Positions 37,780-46,626 of a stretch of DNA of 64,000 nucleotides are shown here, in pieces. Origin of the DNA: Longimicrobiales bacterium (GTDB lineage Bacteria; Gemmatimonadota; Gemmatimonadetes; Longimicrobiales; Gaopeijiaceae); assembly GCA_951828585.1 (NCBI GenBank), contig OX639991.1, positions 1,768,576 through 1,832,575 of the forward strand. The letters are read 5' to 3'. How positions within the stretch are numbered: position 1 is the first letter of the stretch; every line of letters starts with the position of its first letter. The notes below the pieces were generated by a model. It was given only the letters and a program-made list of their open reading frames with translations. It had not been told where the DNA came from and did not search any database. The position numbers and the translations under genes are program-made.

Positions 37780-38325
37780 TCACGGCTGCCGCCGGTAGGC
37801 GAATCGCAGCCACCCCTCGGCCTCGTGGGTCCCGAATCCGATCTTGCGCGTAATGACGATCATGTCATCCCCGGTCAACTCGTAGTGGTCGGTGAGCCAG
37901 CCGTTCGAGGGAAAGGAGCGTTCGACGAACGGGCGGTTGCGCAGCCAGGCGAACTTGACGCGTGTGTCACCGGTCTCCAGCCAGCTTCCGTCCAAAGGCA
38001 CGTTGAAGGAGAATTCGGGTGGAGTGGCCACGACGCTGAAGACCGGATCGGTCAATTCCAGGGTGAACCCCGCCGGCCAGTGTTCGACCGCCGTAAGCAG
38101 TTCGTCCTGCACCGATTGCGGCGGTTCGTCATCCGTGACGGGATCGCGGGTCCAGTAGTGGAACTCCGAACGACGGCTGGCTTCGGGGTCGAACACCCAG
38201 TTGCCGCCGTAGAGCGCGAGGTCGCCGGGGTCGGGGGCCTGGCCACCCGGGGAACTGGCGCAGCCGGCCACGGCCAGGGTGGCTGCGACGACCGTGGCGA
38301 ACCCAGGGTGAGCGTTGCGATTCAT
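37780..38325 (-). CDS. lipoprotein of unknown function
   Basis: 181 aa with signal TVVAATLAVAGC (lipobox VAGC) and a soluble, probably beta-rich domain ending HYELTGDDMIVITRKI...FAYRR. I do not recognise a named family; the size suggests a lipocalin-like fold. It starts 13 bp after msrQ, so it is likely co-transcribed with msrPQ and may serve in envelope oxidative repair. A relative with the same C-terminal pattern sits broken at 40065-40375. Confidence 0.65.
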   Translation of the reverse strand: MNRNAHPGFATVVAATLAVAGCASSPGGQAPDPGDLALYGGNWVFDPEASRRSEFHYWTRDPVTDDEPPQSVQDELLTAVEHWPAGFTLELTDPVFSVVATPPEFSFNVPLDGSWLETGDTRVKFAWLRNRPFVERSFPSNGWLTDHYELTGDDMIVITRKIGFGTHEAEGWLRFAYRRQP

Positions 38326-38338
38326 CGGTTTGTCCTCC

Positions 38339-38965
38339 TCACTTACGAACGATCTTCTTCGGCGTCCGCTTCCGGTAGGCCAGCCTCACCGCGAACAACG
38401 CCGCCAGCGTGAGGGCGGCCACGAGCGGCCAGAAAGTGTCCGCCCTCACCTTCCAGTAGAAGTGTAGTACACCCAACGACGCCGAAAGATACGCCAGCCT
38501 GTGCAGCTTCCTCCATCGCTTCCCCAGGCGGCGGATCCATCCCTTCGTCGAGGTCACGGCGAGTGGGACCATCAGGACGAGCGCGGCGAACCCGGCCGTG
38601 ATGTAGCGCCGGTCCAGCACGTCTTCGATGATGTACCCGATGGCGAAGAGCTGGTCGATTCCCGCGTAAGCCAGGAAGTGGACGCAGACGTGGAAGAAGG
38701 CGAAGAGCCCGAGCAGGCGGCGAATCTGGATGATTCGGTTCCACCCGGTGATTCGGCGAACCGGCGTGACCGCCAGTGTGGCGAGCAGGAAGACGAGCGT
38801 CCAACGCCCCTCGACCAGGATGATGGTGTCGACGGGCAGCACGCCGAGGGTGCCGCGGAAGAAGCCGACCGTGAGCCACACGATGGGCCCCAGGCCGATG
38901 AGCCAGATGGCGGTCTTGAGGAGCAGCATCCGGCGCCGGGGGTTGGCGGCGGGACGCTTCACCAC
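38339..38965 (-). CDS. msrQ: MsrQ, heme-binding membrane subunit of methionine sulfoxide reductase
   Basis: 208 aa with about six membrane helices (AIWLIGLGPIVWLTVGFF, TIILVEGRWTLVFLLATLA, LLGLFAFFHVCVHFLAY and more). The histidines expected for heme ligation are present (FFHVCVHF, HRLAYLSASLGVLHFYW). MsrQ feeds electrons to MsrP for repair of oxidised periplasmic methionines. The upstream neighbour is msrP. The start is GTG; an ATG 12 codons later is possible. Confidence 0.88.
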   Translation of the reverse strand: MVKRPAANPRRRMLLLKTAIWLIGLGPIVWLTVGFFRGTLGVLPVDTIILVEGRWTLVFLLATLAVTPVRRITGWNRIIQIRRLLGLFAFFHVCVHFLAYAGIDQLFAIGYIIEDVLDRRYITAGFAALVLMVPLAVTSTKGWIRRLGKRWRKLHRLAYLSASLGVLHFYWKVRADTFWPLVAALTLAALFAVRLAYRKRTPKKIVRK

Positions 38966-39023
38966 GGATGGCCGGCGGACCTGCGCGTGATCGCCCGCGG
39001 GACCGCCTGGTATGGACTCACCC

Positions 39024-39959
39024 TCAGAAATACTTCTTCAGGTCCATCCCTTCGTACAGGTGCGCGACCTCGTCCGCGTACCCGTTCAGGAACAGGGTGT
39101 CGATGCGGCGGGAGCCGAACAGCTTGCTGCCGTCGATCCGCTTCTCGGTGGACTGGCTCCAGCGCGGGTGGCTGACGTTGGGGTTCACATTCGAATAGAA
39201 GCCGTACTCGCGCGGGCTCTGGGTCGCCCAGGTGGTAGGCGGCTCGTCGGCGGTGAAGGTCATACGCACGATCGACTTGATGCTCTTGAAGCCGTACTTC
39301 CAGGGCACGATGAGCCGCAGCGGAGCCCCGTTCTGGTTGGGAAGCTCCTTGCCGTACAGGCCGTTGACCATGAGCGACAGGGGGTGCATCGCCTCGTCCA
39401 TCCTCAGTCCCTCGCGGTAGGGCCAGCCGATCCGGGGCTTCCAGCGACGCTCGGGCATCTGGTCCGGGTCCCACAGGGTATCGAATGCGACGTATTTGGC
39501 GCCTGGGTCGGGTTCGGCCCGGTTGATCACGTCGGCCAGCGGGAAGCCGCGCCAGGGGATGACCATCGACCACGCCTCGACGCACCGGAAGCGGTAGACC
39601 CGGTCTTCGATCGTGGACGGCTTGATGAAGTCTTCGAGCGCGTAGTCGCCGGGCTTGTTGCAGAGGCCGTCGACCTTCACCGTCCACGGCTTGGTGACGA
39701 GCGTGTGGGCGTTCCGGGAAGGATCCTTCTTGTCGAGCCCGAACTCGTAGAAGTTGTTGTGGGAGGTGATCTCCTCCCAGGTGTTGGGTTCTTCCTCCTG
39801 GCGGGGGGCGAGAGGGGAGGCTGCCGCGTCGCGCGAGAGGAAGGCGGCGGCGCCGATCCCTGCCGAGGCGCCGAGGAACTTGCGGCGGTTGATGTATACC
39901 GACTCGGGGGTGATCTCCGAGGAGGGGATGTCGCTGTTCTTCCGGGTCCAGATGATCAT
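39024..39959 (-). CDS. msrP: MsrP, molybdopterin methionine sulfoxide reductase
   Basis: 311 aa with a twin-arginine signal (NRRKFLGASAGIGAAAF), a sulfite-oxidase-type molybdopterin fold, and the conserved Cys ligand in VYRFRCVEAWSMVIPW. WTVKVDGLCNKPGDYAL and PQNGAPLRL-type segments are typical of YedY/MsrP. It reduces methionine sulfoxide in periplasmic proteins. It is the first gene of msrP-msrQ-lipoprotein on the minus strand, with 58 bp before msrQ. Confidence 0.92.
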   Translation of the reverse strand: MIIWTRKNSDIPSSEITPESVYINRRKFLGASAGIGAAAFLSRDAAASPLAPRQEEEPNTWEEITSHNNFYEFGLDKKDPSRNAHTLVTKPWTVKVDGLCNKPGDYALEDFIKPSTIEDRVYRFRCVEAWSMVIPWRGFPLADVINRAEPDPGAKYVAFDTLWDPDQMPERRWKPRIGWPYREGLRMDEAMHPLSLMVNGLYGKELPNQNGAPLRLIVPWKYGFKSIKSIVRMTFTADEPPTTWATQSPREYGFYSNVNPNVSHPRWSQSTEKRIDGSKLFGSRRIDTLFLNGYADEVAHLYEGMDLKKYF

Positions 39960-40064
39960 GGGGACTCCTTATGGGCGGGCGTGGAGCGGGCGCGGCGGAC
40001 GCACCCGGATGTGACGCCTGGTCTTACACTCTGCGTGGATGATCGATCCGGGGCGTGGGGCGTG

Positions 40065-40375
40065 TCAAGGCGCGGAGGTGGCGGGGCGGCGGTAGACGAA
40101 GCGGGGATTCCGGTTGGTCAGGAAGGAGAACCCGCCCCCGATTCTCCGGGTTGCGACCAGGGTCCCGTCCTCCGGCAGCTCGTAGGTATCGGGAATCCAG
40201 GATTCGTCGTCCCCGACTGAGAGGGTCAGCGACGGCAGACCGTCTTTCCAGCCGGACCAGCCTTGAGGCCCTCGGCCTCGGGGCCGCGCGGATCCTGGTA
40301 GTGGGCGCAGGTGACGGCCAGGAGGATGGCCAGGACGAGCGGCGGCAGAGTGGCAATGCGGTTCGGGCGGATCAC
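40065..40375 (-). pseudogene. decayed relative of the 37.8-kb lipoprotein gene
   Basis: A GTG at 40375 opens a lipoprotein signal (LPPLVLAILLAVTC), but this frame stops after about 50 codons. Another frame then reads WIPDTYELPEDGTLVATRRI...FVYRR, matching the C-terminal pattern of the intact lipoprotein (HYELTGDDMIVITRKI...FAYRR). Together they cover only about half the length of the intact protein, so a deletion plus frameshift is likely. The two relatives flank msrPQ. Confidence 0.55.
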
Positions 40376-40784
40376 GCCGGTCTCTTCGGCGGGGCCAGGG
40401 ACGGAACTGCGAAACGTCAACGGCGGAATCTCCGTCAAGGTACAGCACCCCTGGTCAAGTTGCGCGGTTCCCGGGTGGGACTTATCGCTAGGGGTCCGTG
40501 GATGAAGCCGCCCGAGCACCGAGAGCGGTGAGGCGCCGGGCTGGCAAGGCGCGACGAAAGGTGAATAGCAGGGCTATTCGCCCGAGGAGCAACGCAGAGC
40601 GTAGCCTCGGGGTGGAAGAAAGTATACCATACATGACATAATGTGATGTTGTCTTTACAGTGTAAATAGGCGAAGCGAAGCGGCCAGCGCGGATGCATCG
40701 CCGCTCGAATGCCGGGGGGATTTTGTCCACGGGCTGCTAGGGGGCGTGGATAATCGGTGCTTCGTATGGCGAAAGGATCTATCC
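40376..40784. other. gene-free region with repetitive-looking elements
   Basis: No convincing gene. It contains a hairpin, GAATAGC-AGG-GCTATTC (40563-40579), inside a block that reads GGCTGGCAAGGCGCGACGAA upstream and GAGGAGCAACGCAGAG downstream, which looks like a dispersed intergenic repeat. An AT-rich stretch (40617-40670) and the 60-bp repeat at 40680-40739 follow. The promoter for the GMC operon must lie at its right end. Confidence 0.5.
40680..40739 (-). repeat. 60-bp repeat, copy 1
   Basis: On the minus strand this reads TAGCAGCCCGTGGACAA... and ends GATGCATCCGCGCTGGCCGC. It matches 50946-51003 on the plus strand at 55 of 58 aligned bases with one 2-base gap. The two copies are in opposite orientation about 10.2 kb apart. 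Confidence 0.8.
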
Positions 40785-42461
40785 ATGGGTTACCGGGAGT
40801 CACCCCGCGCCGACTCATGGCCCCGCATACCCCGGAGGCGCCCAACCATGTTACCCGCATCGCCAGCCGCCGTCCGCCGCCGGACGAAGCACGAGCCGGA
40901 CGTGGTCGTGATCGGGAGCGGGGTGGGGGGGAGCATGGCCGCGCACGCGTTGATCGGCGCCGGGCTGGAGGTTCTGATGCTCGAGCGGGGGGTGCCCGTC
41001 GAACGGGGCGAGCACAACTGGGATCGCGATGCGGCTTTCGAGCTGAGCCCCTACTTCAAGATGGAGAGCCACTACCGGCTGCGGGGCGAGACCCGGGGTC
41101 GCAAGGGCACCTTCCAATGCGTCGGGGGACCGTCGGTTTTCTATGGGGGCGTTGCGCTCCGGCTGCGGGCGGCGGACTTCGACCGGAGAGCCGAGATCGT
41201 GCGTGACACAGCTGCGGCCTGGCCCGTCTCGTACGATGACCTGGCTCCGTACTACCGGGCGGCCGAGGAACTTCTAGGCGTCGTGGGAAGACCCTCGCGC
41301 CATCCGGTGGACCCTGCCGACACCGTGGTTCACCCCTACCGGGCGCCCGCTCTTCGAGGCCCCGCGCGACTGATCCGGGATGCCGCGGCCGGTCTGGGTC
41401 TCAAGCCATCCCACCTGCCGCTTGCGATCGATTTCGAGGGGGACGGCACCGGGAGGGGAACGTGCATGCAATGCGGTACCTGCGACGGGTACGCGTGTGC
41501 GGTAAGCGCCAAACGGGAGCCGAGCACCGCGATCCTGCCGGCGCTGGTGGCGAAGGGGCTGAGGGTGGTCTCCAACACGGTCGCGGTGCGGATTCTGTGG
41601 CGCGGCCGGCGTATCGCCGGCGTGGTCGGGATCGATCGCACCAGCGGCCGGCGCACGGTCTACAGGGGGAAGCGGTACATCCTGGCGGCCGGGGCGCTGG
41701 GATCCGCCCACCTGGCGCTGGCTTCGGGGCTGGAAAACGCGTCTCCGGCGGGCGAATGGGTGGGGCGATGTCTGATGCGACACTGCAACATGATCGCGTT
41801 TGGTCTCTTCCCGCGGCCTTTGGCGGGCAGCCGCTCCTTTCACAAACAGGTGGGGATCTTCGATCACTACGGTATTCGCGAAGATGAGCCCAGACGCGGC
41901 GTGATCCAGTCGATCCAGCCGCCTCCGCCCGGACTGATCGCCAATCGGTTGCCCGCGTTCATGGCAAACGTCGCGGACCCGTTCATCGATCGGTGCACGG
42001 GCCTGTTGTCGATCGCCGAAGACGAGCCCCGCCCGGAGAACCGGGTCGGCGTGAGCCGGACCCGCAGCGACCGCTACGGGATTCCCCGGGCGATCGTTAC
42101 GCACCGGTATACGCGTCGCGATCTGGCCGCGCGGCGCTATCTCGTCAGGGTGGCAAAGGACGTGCTGCGGGCCGCGGGCGCGTGGGCGACGCCGACCTTC
42201 CGCATCCACACCTTCTCGCACGCGGTGGGGACGCTCCGCATGGGCCAAGATCCCGCGACTGCCCCGCTGGACGCATGGTGCCGGTTCCGGGGCCTGGACA
42301 ACCTGTGGGTGACGGACGGCAGCTTCATGCCGCGTTCGGGCGCCGTGAACCCGAGCCTGACGATCGCGGCCAACGCACTGCGGGTGGCGGAGCGGATTGG
42401 TGGGGGGCGGCGAAAAGGGCGAATCGTACGCTACGCCCGACTCGTGAGAAGCCAGGCATGA
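40785..42461 (+). CDS. GMC-family FAD-dependent oxidoreductase
   Basis: 558 aa from an ATG with AAAGGA seven bases upstream. The FAD Rossmann motif VVVIGSGVGGSMAA is near residue 43, and the C-terminal GMC signature runs from HAVGTLRMG through GLDNLWVTDGSFMPRSGAVNPSLTIAANALR. A Cys-rich CMQCGTCDGYAC near residue 230 is of the kind seen in cholesterol-oxidase-like and sugar-alcohol dehydrogenases. The substrate is unknown. It overlaps the Gfo/Idh gene by 4 bp (ATGA). Confidence 0.87.
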   Translation: MGYRESPRADSWPRIPRRRPTMLPASPAAVRRRTKHEPDVVVIGSGVGGSMAAHALIGAGLEVLMLERGVPVERGEHNWDRDAAFELSPYFKMESHYRLRGETRGRKGTFQCVGGPSVFYGGVALRLRAADFDRRAEIVRDTAAAWPVSYDDLAPYYRAAEELLGVVGRPSRHPVDPADTVVHPYRAPALRGPARLIRDAAAGLGLKPSHLPLAIDFEGDGTGRGTCMQCGTCDGYACAVSAKREPSTAILPALVAKGLRVVSNTVAVRILWRGRRIAGVVGIDRTSGRRTVYRGKRYILAAGALGSAHLALASGLENASPAGEWVGRCLMRHCNMIAFGLFPRPLAGSRSFHKQVGIFDHYGIREDEPRRGVIQSIQPPPPGLIANRLPAFMANVADPFIDRCTGLLSIAEDEPRPENRVGVSRTRSDRYGIPRAIVTHRYTRRDLAARRYLVRVAKDVLRAAGAWATPTFRIHTFSHAVGTLRMGQDPATAPLDAWCRFRGLDNLWVTDGSFMPRSGAVNPSLTIAANALRVAERIGGGRRKGRIVRYARLVRSQA

Positions 42462-43429
42462 CGGCAGGACGGGATGGCCTGGGCATCCTTATCGTCGGTT
42501 CGGGCTGGGCGGCCGGGTGGCACGCCCGGCTGCTGGCGAAGCACCATCGAAACGTGTCGCTCATGTTCTGGGGACGGTCGGAGGAGCCGGTGCGGGCGCT
42601 TGTGGGGAAGTTCGGTGGGGATCGGGTTTCGGGTGACTGGGAGGAGGCCGTATGCGACGAGCGGGTCGACGCCGTCTTCATCACGACGCCCCCGGACACG
42701 CACTGCGAGATCGCTGTGGCGGCGCTGGAGGCGGGCAAGCACGTCATCGTCGAGAAGCCCGCCTTCCTCGACAGCGGCGAATTCGACACGGTGGAGGCGG
42801 CGGCCGCGCACCATGGCCGCCGGGTGCTGGTGGCGGAGAACTACTTGTACAAGCCGCTGCTGCGTGCGATCCGCGCCCGGATCCGGTCCGGCGTGCTCGG
42901 CCAGGTACGCTTCGTCGCGATCGACGCGGTCAAGCGGCAGGTTGCCGAGGGTTGGCGTGCCGATCCGGCGCGTGCGGGCGGCGGTGCGCTCATGGAGAGC
43001 GGCATCCACTGGGTCGCCTTCATGGACGCCCTTGGGCTGTCGATCCGCGGAGCCGAGGCGTTCTTTCCGGATGCCCCGGCGAGACACGAGCGAAGCGTGA
43101 CATTCGTGGTCGAATACGAGGAGGGCGCCGTCGGCGTCCTGAACCACTCCTGGGAGATCCCCGGTCTACTCAAGGGCTTGCGCCTCTCCCGGATCTACGG
43201 GACCCGCGGTTCGCTGCTCTTCGAATCGAACGGACTCTTTCTGCTCACGGGCCATCGCAGGCTCTCGTTCCCCGGGCTTTCCGATATGTTGGGATACCGG
43301 GCCATGCTCGCCGATTTCGTCAGGGTGCTGACCACGGGCGCGGAACCCGAATTCACGATCGCCGATGCGCGCAGGTGCATCGAACTGATCCAGCACACCT
43401 ACAGCGCCGGCCGGGAGAACCATCCGTGA
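42458..43429 (+). CDS. Gfo/Idh/MocA-family oxidoreductase
   Basis: 323 aa. The N-terminal NAD(P) Rossmann motif is LIVGSGWAAGWHARLL, and VDAVFITTPPDTH with KHVIVEKPAF carries the conserved EKP lysine. The C-terminal alpha/beta domain contains the usual GGGALMESGIHWV. These enzymes oxidise or reduce sugars and inositols. Coupled on both sides (ATGA before, GTGA after), so it works with the GMC enzyme and the membrane protein in one pathway that I cannot name. Confidence 0.88.
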   Translation: MTAGRDGLGILIVGSGWAAGWHARLLAKHHRNVSLMFWGRSEEPVRALVGKFGGDRVSGDWEEAVCDERVDAVFITTPPDTHCEIAVAALEAGKHVIVEKPAFLDSGEFDTVEAAAAHHGRRVLVAENYLYKPLLRAIRARIRSGVLGQVRFVAIDAVKRQVAEGWRADPARAGGGALMESGIHWVAFMDALGLSIRGAEAFFPDAPARHERSVTFVVEYEEGAVGVLNHSWEIPGLLKGLRLSRIYGTRGSLLFESNGLFLLTGHRRLSFPGLSDMLGYRAMLADFVRVLTTGAEPEFTIADARRCIELIQHTYSAGRENHP

Positions 43430-44226
43430 ACCTCGTATGCGAATTGCTGGTAGGTGCGGCCGCGGGCGCCCACACCTCGACGTGGGGGATGTACAAGGAC
43501 GCGATCCACGAGGGGTTCACGGTGCCGCGCTACCTGCGCAGCACGATTGTCAGTCTCATCTGGGCGCCGGTCTTGGCGCGTCTGGCGGAGATCGATGCCA
43601 CGACGGCCGCGGGCATCGTTGTCCTCTTCGGACTCACCTACGCGGTGGAACGCGCGACGACCGAATTCTGGAAGACCTTCATCCGCGACGAGGACCAGTC
43701 GAAGTACTTCATCCCGATGCAGTTTCACGTGTTCGGGCACGTTCCCCGGGGTCGTGTGACGCGGCTGCTGGTGGGGTTGGGGTACGTGGGGGTGGGGGTC
43801 GCGCTGCTCTGGCTGGGTCTGCGGCTCCAGCCCGCGCCGGGGGTCGAGGGGCCGCTCTGGCAGGTGCTGCTGGTGGCAAGCCTGGGAGGCTGGTATTCCG
43901 CCTGCGCTGGCGCCTTCAAGGACGCGCCGATCGAGGGGTTCGAGTGGCTGAAATTCTTCCGCAGCCCGTTGTGGGCTGCCTTCTACGGGTTCCTGGTGTC
44001 GCGCTTCACGACCAGCTACGTGCTGATCGCGCTCGCCGCGGTCGGCTACACGGTGGCCACCCTCGAGACGTACAAGACGTTCTTCTTCCCGTCGAGGCCG
44101 CGCGGGAAGTTCGCCGGGAAACCGATCACGCATCCGGAGATGTTGAAGACGCGGCAGAAGTTCGTGCCGCTTTATGTGGCGATCTGGTTGGGGGTGGTGG
44201 CGGTGTTCGTGGTGGGGTTTGTGTGA
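43426..44226 (+). CDS. multi-spanning membrane protein, unknown
   Basis: 266 aa from a GTG overlapping the Gfo/Idh stop. About six membrane helices are visible, among them VSLIWAPVLARLAEI, LLVGLGYVGVGVALLWLG and FVPLYVAIWLGVVAVFVVGFV. Two similar segments, WGMYKDAIHEGF and GAFKDAPIEGFEWLKFFRSP, suggest an internal duplication. No family recognised; by context it could handle the substrate or product of the two oxidoreductases. Confidence 0.7.
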   Translation: MNLVCELLVGAAAGAHTSTWGMYKDAIHEGFTVPRYLRSTIVSLIWAPVLARLAEIDATTAAGIVVLFGLTYAVERATTEFWKTFIRDEDQSKYFIPMQFHVFGHVPRGRVTRLLVGLGYVGVGVALLWLGLRLQPAPGVEGPLWQVLLVASLGGWYSACAGAFKDAPIEGFEWLKFFRSPLWAAFYGFLVSRFTTSYVLIALAAVGYTVATLETYKTFFFPSRPRGKFAGKPITHPEMLKTRQKFVPLYVAIWLGVVAVFVVGFV

Positions 44227-44292
44227 AGGGGTGGGTGGCGCCAACCGGCCAGAGGTGCCTCCCTCGGCGCCCGGCCGTTGCTCGGCTGATTG

Positions 44293-44325
44293 GGGAAAAT
44301 CGAAAGGACTGCTTTTGATTTTCCC
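44293..44325 (+). terminator. hairpin, possible terminator
   Basis: GGGAAAATC (44293-44301) and GATTTTCCC (44317-44325) are perfect arms, with AAAG/CTTT pairing inside the loop. It lies 67 bp after the membrane protein stop. There is no long T-run, so it may be a terminator or an operator for the ATPase gene downstream. Confidence 0.4.
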
Positions 44326-44477
44326 GGTATGAGCGGGCAGGAGCCTGGGCGACGCACGCTTGCGCCCGTTCGTCGTCGTCGGGACGAGAAAGCGCGGCTC
44401 CGCCGTTCCATCTTGCTTAGCTTACCAATCGGTATAACATTCCTGATCAGTATCACTAATTCGTCCTGCCATCCCCG

Positions 44478-45623
44478 ATGAGTTATCTCAGAAGCCTCGC
44501 AATCGACCTGCCCGCCGAGCAATCGGCGTTCCTTTGGGGCGCTAGACAGACCGGCAAGTCCACCTATCTGCGGGAGCGTTTTCCGGACAGCGTCTACATC
44601 GACCTGCTGGACTTCGATGTGACGATGAGCCTGAGCTCACGTCCGTCGCGGCTCGGGGAGCAGCTACAGACGTTGCCGGAGTCCCGCCCGAAGCCGGTGA
44701 TCATCGACGAGATTCAGAAGGTCCCCGGCTTGCTCGACGAGGTCCATCGCCTGATCGAATCCCGTCGCCTGTCGTTTATTCTGTGTGGTTCAAGTGCCCG
44801 CAAGATCCAACGTGCCGGGGTGAACCTGCTTGGGGGGCGCGCCTGGCGCTTCGAGTTGTTCCCGCTGACCTGGCCCGAGATTCCGGACTTCGATCTCCTG
44901 CGGGCGATGAACGACGGCCTGCTTCCCGGCATCTACGGAAAGCCGTACGCTCGGCGGTCGCTCGCGGCGTATGTCCGCGACTACCTCGCGCACGAGATTG
45001 TCGGTGAGGCCCTGACGCGCAACACCGCCGCTTTCATGCGCTTCTTCGAGGCGCTGAGGTTCTGTCACGGCGAGCTGCTCAACTACTCGGCCATTGCCCG
45101 CGACTGCGGCGTCAGCGCCAAGACCGTGCGGACCTACTTCGAGATTCTGCGGGACACACTGGTCGGCTATCTGGTCTACCCGTTTCACAAGCGGGTTGGC
45201 CGACAGAGCATCTCAGCCGCCCCGAAGTTCTACCTCTTCGATGTCGGCGTCGCGGGACACGTGTGCAAGCGCCGCCTGGCCGACACGGCCGGGGCCGAAT
45301 TCGGACGGGCGTTCGAACAGTTCATCCTGCTCGAGATCGTTGCTGCCCGGAGCTACCAGGAGAAGGACTTCGCCATCGAGTTCTGGCGCACCAAGACCGG
45401 GTTGGAGGTGGACTTCGTCCTGAATCGGGGAGAGGTGGCCGTTGAGGTGAAGGGGCGAGTGAGGCAGCGCGACCTGCGGCCGATGCGGGCATTCCAGGAA
45501 GAGTTCGCGCCGCGCAGGGCGATTGTGGTCACGTCGGAAGACGACCGCCGCCGCGTGGGGGACATAGACGTCATGTCCTACCAGGATTTCTTGCGGGAGC
45601 TGCACGCCGCGGAGATACTGTAG
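44478..45623 (+). CDS. AAA_14 / DUF4143 ATPase
   Basis: 381 aa. Walker A LWGARQTGKST is near residue 20 and Walker B PVIIDEIQKVPGLLDEVHRL near 75. The DUF4143 part includes CGVSAKTVRTYFEILRDTL and KFYLFDVGVAGHV, and EVDFVLNRGEVAVEVKG near the C-terminus is a PD-ExK-like arrangement. This is a common, poorly understood bacterial/archaeal family, often scattered as accessory genes. It stands alone, with AT-richer DNA upstream (44400-44465). Confidence 0.88.
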   Translation: MSYLRSLAIDLPAEQSAFLWGARQTGKSTYLRERFPDSVYIDLLDFDVTMSLSSRPSRLGEQLQTLPESRPKPVIIDEIQKVPGLLDEVHRLIESRRLSFILCGSSARKIQRAGVNLLGGRAWRFELFPLTWPEIPDFDLLRAMNDGLLPGIYGKPYARRSLAAYVRDYLAHEIVGEALTRNTAAFMRFFEALRFCHGELLNYSAIARDCGVSAKTVRTYFEILRDTLVGYLVYPFHKRVGRQSISAAPKFYLFDVGVAGHVCKRRLADTAGAEFGRAFEQFILLEIVAARSYQEKDFAIEFWRTKTGLEVDFVLNRGEVAVEVKGRVRQRDLRPMRAFQEEFAPRRAIVVTSEDDRRRVGDIDVMSYQDFLRELHAAEIL

Positions 45624-45680
45624 AAGACCCGCGATGCCCTTCCGGCAGGGGCTGCACGACAACACCAGGGAGCCCGCACC

Positions 45681-46577
45681 GTGAAGACATCATCAACACC
45701 CGCCGTGACGCTCATCGTTGCCGTAGCGCTGGTCGTTTCGTCTCCAGCGTGCACCGCGCCCACTCCGGAGGCTCCGGAGGACGCCGCCCAGGGCCCCTAT
45801 CACATCCTCGTCACCAACGACGACGGAATCGGGTCGCCCGGCATCCGGGAGCTGGCGGACGCCCTGCGGGACGTGGGCGAGGTCACGGTGGTGGCGCCCT
45901 GTGGGCAGCGCAGCGGGAGCAGCATGTCGGTTCAGCTCGGCCAGGGGAAGCGCCTCATGCCCGTCGGGGAAGATGACGCCCCCTGGGGACACTGCGTCGA
46001 GGGCACGCCCGCCGACGCGGCCATGGTTGCGCTCGAGGGACTGGTGCCGGAAGGAGGCTTCGACCTCGTCGTCAGCGGGATCAACGCCGGCGCGAACACG
46101 GGCGACCTCGGGCACATGTCCGGGACGGTCGGCGCGGCCATGATGGGGGCCTACTACGGCGTGCCCTCGGTGGCCACTTCGCTCGGCGGCCAGGTGATGG
46201 ACTTCGGCTACGCGGCCGCATTCATGGCCCGCTTCGTCGAGGAGCTGCGGCGCCGGCCCCCGCGCCCGGAAGTGGTGCTCTCGGTGAACTTCCCGGCCGC
46301 GACGGAGGACGCGATTGCCGGGGTGGCCATCGCAAGAATGGGCGGAAGCTACATCCAGTTCGGCTACGAGGAGGTCGAGCCCGAGGACGGCGCGCGCCGG
46401 TTCCGGCCCCGCTACACGCCGGCCGAGACCCATCCGCCGGGAAGCGATACCGAGGCGTTCATGCAGGGCATGATCACGATCGCGCCGCTCCGCTTCGACT
46501 GGACGGATGAGGATTTTCTGCGGGAGCTGGGAACGTGGGAGCTGGACCATCGGCTGGCGCCGCCGCCGGAGAGCTGA
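45681..46577 (+). CDS. surE: SurE-family nucleotidase with export signal
   Basis: 298 aa from a GTG with AGGGAG upstream. Residues 1-25 form a signal peptide or lipoprotein signal (VTLIVAVALVVSSPAC), then a Pro/Glu linker. The SurE core has the metal-binding ILVTNDDGIGSPGI, PCGQRSGSSMS and VSGINAGANTG. Classical SurE is a cytoplasmic 5'/3'-nucleotidase; this one appears to be exported. Metal ligands are intact, so activity outside the cytoplasm (scavenging nucleotides) is plausible. Confidence 0.88.
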   Translation: MKTSSTPAVTLIVAVALVVSSPACTAPTPEAPEDAAQGPYHILVTNDDGIGSPGIRELADALRDVGEVTVVAPCGQRSGSSMSVQLGQGKRLMPVGEDDAPWGHCVEGTPADAAMVALEGLVPEGGFDLVVSGINAGANTGDLGHMSGTVGAAMMGAYYGVPSVATSLGGQVMDFGYAAAFMARFVEELRRRPPRPEVVLSVNFPAATEDAIAGVAIARMGGSYIQFGYEEVEPEDGARRFRPRYTPAETHPPGSDTEAFMQGMITIAPLRFDWTDEDFLRELGTWELDHRLAPPPES

Positions 46578-46605
46578 AACGCAGACTCCGGGCTGGGAGG
46601 GGAGG

Positions 46606-46626
46606 CTAGGAGCTTGCGCCGCAGAA
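46606..46626 (+). repeat. left end of the IS1182-type element with CTAG target copy
   Basis: CTAG (46606-46609) followed by terminal repeat GAGCTTGCGCCGCAGAA (46610-46626). The right end carries the inverse, TTCTGCGGCGCAGACTC (48195-48211), then CTAG (48212-48215). The repeats match at 15 of 17 positions. Confidence 0.75.
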
